A stretch of 64,000 nt of DNA, from assembly GCA_003586115.2 (NCBI GenBank), contig QVOM02000073.1, forward strand, positions 46,485,469 to 46,549,468, read 5' to 3'. The first letter of the stretch is position 1. Each line of letters starts with the position of its first letter. Below the pieces are notes generated by a model that saw only the letters and a list, made by a program, of their open reading frames with translations, ran no database searches and was not told where the DNA came from. The DNA is from Salvator merianae (lineage: Eukaryota; Chordata; Lepidosauria; Squamata; Teiidae). Below are positions 54,611-64,000 of the stretch, piece by piece. The position numbers and the translations under genes were made by a program.

Positions 54611-56732
54611 TATAAGTTTATACGGTCTGGAGACCTGTCTATGAATGCAAACTTCCACCAGTTACTACAGAGAACAGATTTAGTTTTTGTGGTGCAATGC
54701 TACCTGACTCACAACTTTTTTTATTATTGTGGGGGAAGAATCTTAAATTTGCATTAATTTTGTTTTGGAGATGGAACAAGAATGTAAGGTTATTTTTTTG
54801 AAAACCTGGAGCTGTATTACATTCTAGCACTCCTCAAAATGATTGGGTACCCTATTGGCTTTTCCTTCATTAACAAATGGGTTCACATTTGCAGCTTTAT
54901 CCCACCTTATATTGTTATATACTGCTTTATATACTGTTATTAACAGTATCCTGCTTATACTGTTAATCCTCAGTATACGAGTGCAGAACTTGTGGACATC
55001 CAGATGGTGTTGGCCATATTGGCTAGTTATGAGAAAAGGTGACATCTCGCAACAACTGAATGGTTTCCCACTTCTGCTTTTGGAAATGAAACCTTCCTTT
55101 CCTAGTTTACTGGCTTTCTATTTTAAAATCCAAAACACATTGTAGATATGGTTTTCAACAAATAATTTAAGTACAAGGCTACAGAAGATGGTGACAAATA
55201 ATTGCACTGTCGTTTAATTAGGGTACGAAAGCACAACAGCAGAAAGACTTCCAGACCATTAGTATTTTGCCATCATCACAGACAGAAAGGGCTATTACAG
55301 GATGTTTTATTTTACTTCTGTTGCCCTTCCTCATATATTGCTGTTAACAGTCTAAATGATTTTTCACATCTATGAAGCTAGCACAGATCTGTGGGTGGAA
55401 AAAAGTGGCACCTTATACAGTCTACTTCTGCATTACATGGACAGGCAGAATTAAGAGCCACAGGCTCCTTCTGGACACACACTTACTTGCACTATATATA
55501 TAGAAAGCCCCCAAAAAGCATTTCTGTTGTCACTGTAATTCACCAGTCTACCACTTGTTTATCAAAGCTGCAATCCCAAACAGACATATTCCTTAGTAGC
55601 TTCTTTCCTATGATTCAGTAATCTTAAACCATTGTAGCTGAATCCTCAGATGTTAATAGTTCATTATAAAGAAAGGTACTTGTCACATAGCTGCAAAGGT
55701 ATTCTTCATAAAGGAATTCAGAAGGCCATGCTGTCAGGGCTGTAAATAAAGGGTGTCTACTTAGTCTGGTATTCTTTACTTATCACTGGCTCCCAGCTTT
55801 TTCTGAGCCACGTGATAGCTGTATGAGGTTATACAACAGCAACACATGCTGGTTCTTGCTGTTTGAGAAACACCCATGCAAGCCGAAAAATTCCACAAGC
55901 TGTGATACCATTCTTGTGTGTTACTTCTCGCACCCCGATGCACCTGCTCATTTACAAAAGCAGCGACCCATATAATTAGGAAGGATCAATTACTTGAGCA
56001 GTAATAAGAGTCATATTTCTCTGTCTACTCCATCCAGAAGATTTAGAGAATCAGACTCCATCCCTCTCTCCAGCATTGGTTTTGGCTGTGATACAGAATT
56101 CAGTCTTTTTATTTTCATCCTCATTCAGTGCTGGAATGGTTACTGTGCAAAAGACATTGTAGCACGACAGCATGCTTTCTTGTGATTGGTAATTTTTCTA
56201 TGGTACACAGAAAAAACAAGGTACTAGATACCCGTTTGTCTGGATTTTTGTCTATTTTTTTTAAGGGAACTGTAACAGCACTGTAACATTGACCTCTTAA
56301 TGTATCATGCTTTTATGAACAATGTATATACAAAACTAATCTTTTTGATTTTTTTGCAATATTCCCGATGTCAATTAATATGTCTTAATTTTAAGGCTGA
56401 AAATATTTCTAGTTTATTACACATGCAAATATCTTTTCACTGCAACTTGCAAATGCAGGGCTGCCAAAAACAGGGAGACAGGGAGAAAGAAAAAGAGAAA
56501 ATATAGCTAGGCGGGAGAATGAAAGCAAGATTTTAAATTCTACCTTTTAAAACCTGAATTAGTAAAAATAGTTAGCTTTTGTTTTTGGTCTCCTCAAAAA
56601 TAAATGGTAGCATGTGTAATATGCTGGGCAAAATGTACATACTTGTTATCTTTTGTGTTTTTTGTATATATATTTCCCAAGATGTGCACTTGGATTATAA
56701 TAACCATTCCCAATTTTAGGGGAACTTTGTGC

Positions 56733-56738
56733 AATAAA
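56733..56738 (+). terminator. Probable distal poly(A) signal of FNIP1
   Basis: AATAAA preceded by TGTACA and TGTATA motifs (CFIm-like) in the 100 bases upstream and followed about 30 bases later by a GT-rich stretch (AACTGTGTCTTTATT). Cleavage would be near 56750-56760. Chosen by context only. Confidence 0.55.
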
Positions 56739-59700
56739 TACAATATTGTCCATTTAATTGATAACTGTGTCTTTATTAACTGAATATGGTAGGTACATGG
56801 TGAAAGAATCATTAATATGTATGTCACAATCTAGAAAATGGTCTCAGATACATGTTCAGACTTTCAGTGACTGGGTCTGCATCATCATTTCTCATTCTTG
56901 TCTTCAACCTGTAAAGTTGGAAAGGTGGGGTTGGAGTGTAATGTGTATCTTATCTGCAACAGCAGTCTGAAAAATGTAAGACTGGAGTTGCCTTACCATA
57001 TCAGCTAGTCACAGAGAACCAAGTAAAACATCTCTGTTCTGAATGGCTGGAGATATTAATTTGTGTGACTATTATAAGTAGTTCAAGGGAAAAAGTCATG
57101 AAAAAAATTGCAATTAAAGAAGTTAGTTGTTTTGTGCTAAGCTCAAAACTGCAAGCATAGTAAAATGTCACACCAGCATCTATTGTAGTTAAGAAATTGA
57201 TTTACTTTTTTTAAAAAAGGTTGATCTTCAAAAACAAATACACCAAATAAATATGTTTTTTAAAAATCATAATATTAATGTGTAAGTTGGAGAGACAATG
57301 AAATGTAAGAATTAAAAGCATTCTTCAGAGGAAACCATTGTCACCATCCATATACTAACAGATGCATGGTGTACAAATACATTTTGACCAAACGCCCTAC
57401 ACAATTGATACTTACCTGATTTTCTTAATATGCCCTCAATATATAGTTCTTATATCTCTTCAGGAAGCAGTCACATGGAAACAATCATATTTTTTCCCAA
57501 AACTTTCCCAAGAAAAAGAACTTAAAACAACGGATTTGATCCTGTTCCTCAACTCTGAAATATCATTATCCAGTTTCTATTTCTTGAACTGCAAAATAAA
57601 TATGAAATGAAAACCTGAGAAGGATATCCAAAGTAATAAGTATAGATGCTCTGCTAGATTTGTCTGAGTCAGGCACCTCCACCCCTAATCTATTACAGAA
57701 AAATCTGTGCTGACAAACTCCTTCATCTAGAAATACTGGCAGCAACATACCACAGAAGAGCTGCAAGACTCCAATGAACCAAGTCTTTTTCGCCTTTGTG
57801 TTATTATGTAGTGGACCAAAGCCCAGAGCTCCTTGCCATCACGTCACCATTCACTCTGAGAGACATTGCTTGAGTACTGGAAACGTGCTCTATTTTCAAA
57901 AAGTCTAACATCCAATATCTCCAGGTAAGTCTGGGAAATGAAATCTGCATAAAACCCTGCAGATCCAAGGCAGTCAGTATAGACAGAATGGAGCTAGATG
58001 GGCCTTTGGTCTGATCTAGTATAAAGGAGGTTTCACTTATGTCTGCCTGTACTCCAATTAGGAAAATTCATTGCTCTGCTGAAATGCTAATGAGAGGGGA
58101 GTTGTTGTGTTTTTTAATTTTGAGCTTGTTTAGCAAGCAAAACTGCCTCCTTAACTGAACAGGAAGGCTGTTGCCAGAGTCATTAGCTAATAGCTCTTGG
58201 TGATGTCTGTGTAAGGCTACATTCAGATGTAGCAGAAAAAACCCAATATTGCTTAGAGGTGCCCTTGTATTTTCCTTCTGTCTCTAATTGACCTTTTCTA
58301 GCCTAGAGTGTTAATGAGAGGAGGGGTGTGAAAAAGGAATAAACTGGTTTAGGCGGAAATTACTCAGTTTCAGATATTTCTAGAGGCCCAAGGCATAATA
58401 GGTAGGTTTTATGAACTGCCAGAGACAGAATGCACTTGGTTGGTGGTGAGTCACAGGGATAGGGGCAAAGGAAGGAGTTCTATAGGCAAACTGGACAATC
58501 TATATTAAACTATAAGAAAAATAAAAGGCACTTTTACTCAGCAAAGACACAGGCTGCAATAGCAAGCAACATATTTTCTCAATAGGCAGCAATACTATGT
58601 AAGCAACAGAGTACGGAAAACTAGTTAAGTTGTCAATCAGATACAGCAAGCAGCAAGAAAGTATCCAAAGAACAAAATGTGCTAAAAGGATTATGGGGCT
58701 GAGTGTACTTTGTAAGCTCTGGTTACTGCTTGACTGACAAGCAGACAGTGTCTATGGGATGAAGCGGCAAGCTCTCTTTTAAAGTGACCATAGACAATTT
58801 CCTGGAGTTTGTCTTGTGAATAAGGCCTGATAGGGGTTTCTAACAGATGTCTACGGCTGTTCCTGAGCCCGATTTGAAACCCCCATCCACCCAATGTAAC
58901 CAACAAATAACTCTGCCTGTTTCTTTCACTGTCTTGGCTTTCAGATCCAAGATGTTGAAGCCCTCTATTCCACCTCACTATGTTCCCCCAGAGCACTGAC
59001 TAAATAACAAAAAATAACAAACAAGGGAGCAATGGAGAGAGTTTCTTACCCTCCAAAGGCTTCTCTTCTTATAATTTGCAAAGGAAGAGCAGGGAGACGC
59101 AGCCATGAATCTTTGAATTCATTCACAGTACATGCTCAAGAGAGGTCAAGCCAGGACTCAGGACTCGGGCATCATGCACTGTGCATATACTCTTGGGTCT
59201 ACAAGCCAGATCCAAACCCCAGACGCTTGCACGCAAGCAGTCTGTCCCCTTGTAACCAGGTTGCACTTTCGGGAGGTAGCAGGGTATCAGGGGTGCACAA
59301 AAAGTGATCCCTGCAAAGTGGTGACTCTTGCTGGGTGGCAGGGAGGCTGGAGGTTCAAGCTGAGGCTTGGGACCAAAGATGGCAGGAGAAGGAAGATCCC
59401 TCTTCCCAGTGAATCCAACTAAAAGGCAAGCTGCAAAGCGACACAGAAGTGATCTTCCTGAGAAGCGGAGCTTCTCCCTCCGGTTTCAGCAGAAGTCTTA
59501 GAGGCTTGAAGTCTTGGAGAAAGAGTTTTCTCAATTCCCCAGATCTCAGGCTATCACTCAAGACTTCTGATGATCCAACGATGATCCAGATGTTCCAGCA
59601 GCAAGTAATTCAGCATAGTGATAAGGAGAAGTGGACAAAAACAAGGCTTTTAATACTGTTTTGGAGTTGTGCAGGAGAGGAGTAAAAGGGATTGGTGGAG

Positions 59701-60935
59701 GGTACAATTCAAAAATAGAGAAATTGATTATTTAGTGATAAAATTCAAAAATAGAGGACATATTCCTGGGCAGAGGTCATGTAGACTTTGTTTACCAGGT
59801 ATGCAGACTGACAGACAGAGTGAGTAAGAGTGAAGGACAGAACTGTGAATGGCAATGCTCAGTCAAAAATAATGCAAATATTGACAATTTATTCTAGGCA
59901 TAAAACCAGGTTAGTCTTCGCATTCACACTGATAGTGGCTTTCTAAATTTAATCAAAATGACACCTGGTTTTGCCTGGCTAATTTTGATTGCCTGAGGCT
60001 TTTCTAAAAACAAGCTTGCTTGCTATTGTTGCCTGCCTGTAGCAATTCCTGTTTCCAAACTTGTTTTTCCTTTGAATAAAGAGGCTGAAGCAACAGAAGA
60101 AGAGTGGGGGGACAAAAGCCCAAAGTCCAAGTGGATACTTTTTTGCTGTGAGCCAGAAAATGGCTTCTCAGGCACCATCCATAAGGTTTTATGATCTCTG
60201 TGCCTGTACAGCCCTGCAGTTCAGAACCTTAGAATTCCTCTCAATGCAGGTACTCTTCCCGCTGTACATGTATACAAAGTAAAATTGGTAACAGAGCAGA
60301 CTGGGAAATGAGGTTTCCCATTGAGCTGCTAAGGAAGCCCCTCAGAGACAGAGGACACTCCTGCCTTGTTGCCAGTATGCTTTGGAGTTATCTTTTCCAG
60401 CCTCAGAAAAACCCTCCACTTTAAATAGATGTTTTGGGGAAAAATGCTTCAAACAGAAAAAAATGTGCACAATTCTTTTTGCACACATCAAAAAAGGTGT
60501 GCACCAAAGTACACACACCTGTTCATTCATGCAAACAAATTCAAGGTCACAGCAAAGCCTGAAAAATGCTCAAAGCATCACTAGTGGGGGTATGAAGAGC
60601 TTGAAGAAAGGAAGAGAGTCCTAAGGGTCAGATAGAACGGTCTGGAAGGACTGTGCTCAGCTTTATAGATGAATTGCTGACATCACTGCCATGATAGCCT
60701 GGTTAGCAATCTACATGTAAACATGAAAGGCACTGGGTTACCACGTGCCAATCTCTTCATCCTAGCCTTGCCCATTTCACAGGGTTATTACCAGGAGCAA
60801 AACTCTGTCTATTCCACTTAGAGCCAGGGAGGAAATGCAGAATATAAATCTGAAAATACACAGTGTGGAAGACAAGCAAAAAAGTTAATAGTTTAGTGGG
60901 AAAATGCTCACCATGCTGAAGACTGTGAGAAGGAA

Positions 60936-61454
60936 GCTTTTTCTGCCCTTACCTTTGGGCTATTCTACAATGTAGGCTACAGGCCTCCCTTCTGCATCAT
61001 AGACTGCTTCAAGGAAGGGCCTGCCTACCACTGCTATGTTCTGTTTGTGTAGGACAGAATGTAGTCCAGATCAAGGAGACCTGGATCGTTGCAGACCTGG
61101 TTAAACAGGTCTACCAACAGCCCCGATACAGAACATGGAGCTGGGCAGAAGGCATGCCTTCATTTTCTGGACAACTGGGGGACCCATTTGGGTGGTACAA
61201 CAAAACACACGGCTGAAATCCTCCCCCTGCCCCGGAACTCTGAGGCCAGGAACTTTTGTTCCTAGTCCTTTGGAGCCCTTGTAGGCCAGTTCCAAAGCTT
61301 GTGTGAGCTTCAGGGTCAGTGTAGAGGCTGGTCTGGATCAGCACCATCATGCTATGGTGATGTTCCAGATCACTGCATGCCATGATCTGGACTAATGGGC
61401 TTGGTTGGTCCAGACCCACTGATTCAGATCACAGCCTTTGAGTGCAGAAAGGTC
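60936..61454. mobile_element. GCCCTTTCTGC-family DNA transposon
   Basis: Left GCTTTTTCTGCCCTTACCTT; right reversed GACCTTTCTGCACTCAAAGG. About 519 bp. Interior shares AGAAGGCATGCCTTCATTTT, CTGGACAAC with 54390-54430, and GACCTGGTTAAACAGGTCTA parallels the palindrome at about 14020. No clear target duplication. Confidence 0.7.
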
Positions 61455-61876
61455 CAAAGACTGTGGCCAATGAAAGTAAAGACTGTAACCAATGAAGTAA
61501 AGGTCACTGTATGCACAGTTAATCAGATAAGTGTATAAATACCATGAGCTGACACTGTTCTAGGACTCTCTTTGGACTAAGACTTCCCTACTGGAAGGTA
61601 ATAAAGTTAGGTGATCTCTTGAAATTGGTCTAGAATTCTTCAACAATACATACATGTATATATAAGATTTCAAAATGCTCAACATTCCACTTTCTAAGCT
61701 GTCATCACAATATTTATACTACAGTGACTGAAATAACCTTCTAATTATGGAAGAGCACTTCTTTATGGAGCTTTCATAAACTTGCAGATTTCTGCATTTT
61801 GCTGTTTTAGAGTGCTGCTGGATCATTATGCTTTTCCTACATAGCTGGGTATGTTATACCCATCCCTTGCTCCTCT

Positions 61877-62185
61877 AAGAACATAAAAGCATAAGAGGAG
61901 CCTTGCTGGATCAGGCCATAGCCCATCTAGTCCAGCATTCTGTTTCACACAGTGACCCACCAATTGCTTCTGGGCATTCTCAAGCAGAATAAAAGGCAAA
62001 ACCTTCACCTGTTCTCAGTTTCCTGCAAATGGCCTTCAGAGACATCCTGGCTGTCTCTCCAACCTGGAGGCAGTACCTAGGCATCCATTCTAGTAGCTAT
62101 TGATACACCTGACCTCCATGAATCTGTTCAGTCCTTTCTTAAAGCATTCTACATTCTTAAAGTCCTCTACATTCTTCTGGACCAC
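61877..62185 (-). mobile_element. CR1/L3-type LINE 3' end
   Basis: AAGAACATAAAAGCATAAGA, GGAGCCTTGCTGGATCAGGC, CCCATCTAGTCCAGCATTCT, GTGACCCACCAATTGCTTCT, CATGAATCTGTTCAGTCC: the best preserved copy of this tail in the window, minus orientation. Confidence 0.85.
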
Positions 62186-64000
62186 TTTGATATGCAAGAA
62201 GTAAAACAGTTTCACTTTAAAATATTTGATGATTTGGCATTTTGAAGCAGGTGCTAAAAAAAAAAAAAAAAAAAAATCTAAAGGAAATAGCCAGCATTTT
62301 TTCCAGTCCAGAAACAAATTTCTATGAGGAAAGCTTTATCTCTATCTCTATTTCTATATATCTTTTATTTTTGAATGTAATTTTATTTCAATTTTAGTCA
62401 ACAGTCTTTTGTGTCTGTTACAACAGCAAATACTGACTGACTTATTACATCCCATTTTATCACTCTGAGATATAACTTATGAAACTTACAGAAGAATTGT
62501 TTTGTTTAAGATTGCCACCTCTCTTATTTTGTTCTTGAAATAGGAAAAGGATTTTTAGATGATTCCCAGAAAATACTGTAAAATCTCCTCAAATGTGTTC
62601 TGGTTATTTTTGGTTGACATTTTATGATTTAGCTAAAAATACTTATCTTGAACCTGCATAGTTTTTCTCTCATTATTCAGATTTATTTTGGCATATTGAA
62701 GTTGATTCAAAAACAGGCACAAAAAAAGTGTTTATGTTGTTTAATTTCAAAGTGTTTACAAATCCTTGTGAAGGAATGTTTTTTAAAAAACTGTTCAAAT
62801 GAGAAGTTTCTGAGGATTGTGTAGTAGAAAACCTTTGGGATTCTTGCACATAAATTCAAATGACTGCTACCAGATTACACACCATTTGAGCATTTTCTGG
62901 CAGCAGGTAGCAAACCATGCCAGGAGAAAATTGGCTAGGCGTGGTATTGTTGTCAAGTGCACCCCCAAATCTGAAAAGCATAGTTAATATTACCTACTTC
63001 CATGGAAAGTGTAATGAGAGAGCTAAGCTTAAGCTAGATGAGTTTCACTTTTGATTTCATAAGCAAAAGAGCTGGCTGATATTTTAATATTATACTATTT
63101 ATATAAGCACTTTTAAAAATGCAAATTGCCTATGGTTCATTGGAAATACTATTTAAATTCCAAAAAAAGGCATAAAGATTAAAGAGCCAGGTAAGTACAT
63201 ACATGGGCATGATGCACAGGTCCTAGTTACACACAGTCATTCACATCCACCATTTCTTCCTACGTATTTAACTTCCCATCCTATATTTGCGAAGCCATTT
63301 ACAGTATTATTAAAACATGGTGGACCAAACTCGATTACCTATCTCTGGAATCAGTCCACCAAAACACCCCCTCCTCTTTCAGAGAAAATAGAAACAAAAT
63401 AAAAAGTTTACTCTTCTTACCATCTGTTATACTTGGAACCACTAGAGGTCAGAAGTTCTTAACCTTGCATCCATGTACAGAAAAAAAAAAAAGTGAATCA
63501 AAAGTGACTTCGAGTTTAGCTACACACAAACATGGCCTTCCACTTTAGCTCCACATTGAAATGAAATCTGCTTCAGGAAAGAACACGCAGTTCCTAAAGA
63601 CAAACATCCAGTGTACTTACTTATTTATCGCAGCAAAACAACTTTCTGTGTCTAACACGCAAAAAGTAGCTCTGTCACCACCAATTTCCATTGGAAATGC
63701 CTCCTTGCCAACACTCTCCCTGTTTTTATACTACACTCTCTTTTCACTCTTGCAACAATCTCCCTGTCTTTATACCGCAGCCCTTCAGCACTGATCAGAT
63801 GCAGCACTTCTAACAGATGCAGGCAGCCAAGCAAAAAGCAGAGAACTCTAAAAATATAAAATATTTGGGCACAATGGCTGTAGATCCATATATTGCACCC
63901 TAGGGCAAGAAAGGAGCGGACACCCTCTCGCCCTCACCTGGAGTGCCCCTGCCCAGCCTACACAAATGCAGGATATGGGCAAACCAGAAACTGAATGCAC

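Larger units (their letters stand above)
51752..56755 (+). other. FNIP1: FNIP1 3' UTR (extent inferred)
   Basis: AT-rich non-coding sequence after the stop codon with no later exon visible. Candidate poly(A) signals AATAAA occur at 52585-52590, 53500-53505, 55745-55750 and 56733-56738. The last has the most convincing setting, with TGTA-type motifs before it and a GT-rich stretch after it, so I place the distal end near 56755. A Pumilio-type TGTAAATA lies at 55741-55748. A 396-base foldback transposon copy sits at 54215-54610, inside the UTR if the distal end is right. The UTR would then be about 5 kb, longer than the roughly 3 kb I recall for human. Confidence 0.6.
56760..64000. other. Intergenic sequence downstream of FNIP1
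   Basis: No exon recognised on either strand. In mammals the next gene on this side is RAPGEF6 in the same orientation (from memory); I looked for its N-terminal coding sequence and saw none. Contains the transposon at 60936, a LINE end at 61877 and an A-run at 62256-62276. A block at about 58440-59690 is richer in GC and may be an old unidentified repeat. 61455-61640 has a TATA-like TATAAATA, then AATAAA, and could be part of a solo LTR, but I could not define ends. Confidence 0.6.

Noticed and set aside
56760..64000. First exon of RAPGEF6, the expected neighbour
   Set aside because: No CpG island and none of its N-terminal coding sequence seen; it probably lies beyond the window.

Overview
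The window is vertebrate nuclear DNA, and almost certainly from a squamate reptile (lizard or snake). It is AT-rich, has short coding exons with GT-AG introns, and carries a repeat set typical of squamates: a Bov-B LINE fragment, a Sauria-type SINE with a Bov-B-like tail, CR1/L3-type LINE 3' ends, an L2-type LINE remnant and many foldback DNA transposons. There are no operons, CRISPR arrays or rRNA genes. The species call is inference from the repeats.

One gene is present: FNIP1 (folliculin-interacting protein 1), plus strand. Fifteen coding exons lie between 7261 and 51751. They join without a frame break into 1,052 codons plus a TAA stop. The first exon here corresponds to about residue 119 of human FNIP1 (from memory), so the promoter and the first exons (probably three) lie upstream of base 1. 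All 15 exons have AG acceptors and GT donors and their reading phases match at every junction, so the gene looks intact and functional. The 3' UTR starts at 51752 and probably runs to a poly(A) signal at 56733-56738.

Layout: 1-7260 upstream intron; 7261-26033 eight small exons encoding the N-terminal longin-type and first DENN-like parts; 26034-37552 an 11.5 kb intron full of transposon debris; 37553-43043 two exons; 43693-45124 a 1,432-base exon encoding the long acidic disordered region; 45968-51751 four exons encoding the conserved C-terminal domain; 51752 to about 56755 the 3' UTR; the rest is intergenic with repeats and no recognisable exon.

Three points deserve most attention. (1) The 84-base exon at 17970-18053 is a symmetric cassette with the weakest splice donor in the gene and holds three of the reported AMPK phosphorylation serines of FNIP1, so skipping it would uncouple FNIP1 from part of AMPK control. 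(2) The reductive-stress degron keeps its three cysteines but has serine where human FNIP1 has the zinc-binding histidine. (3) A family of non-autonomous DNA transposons with termini near GCCCTTTCTGCACTGG is present in at least seven copies, one of them inside the proposed 3' UTR. I found no evidence of a wholly new system.
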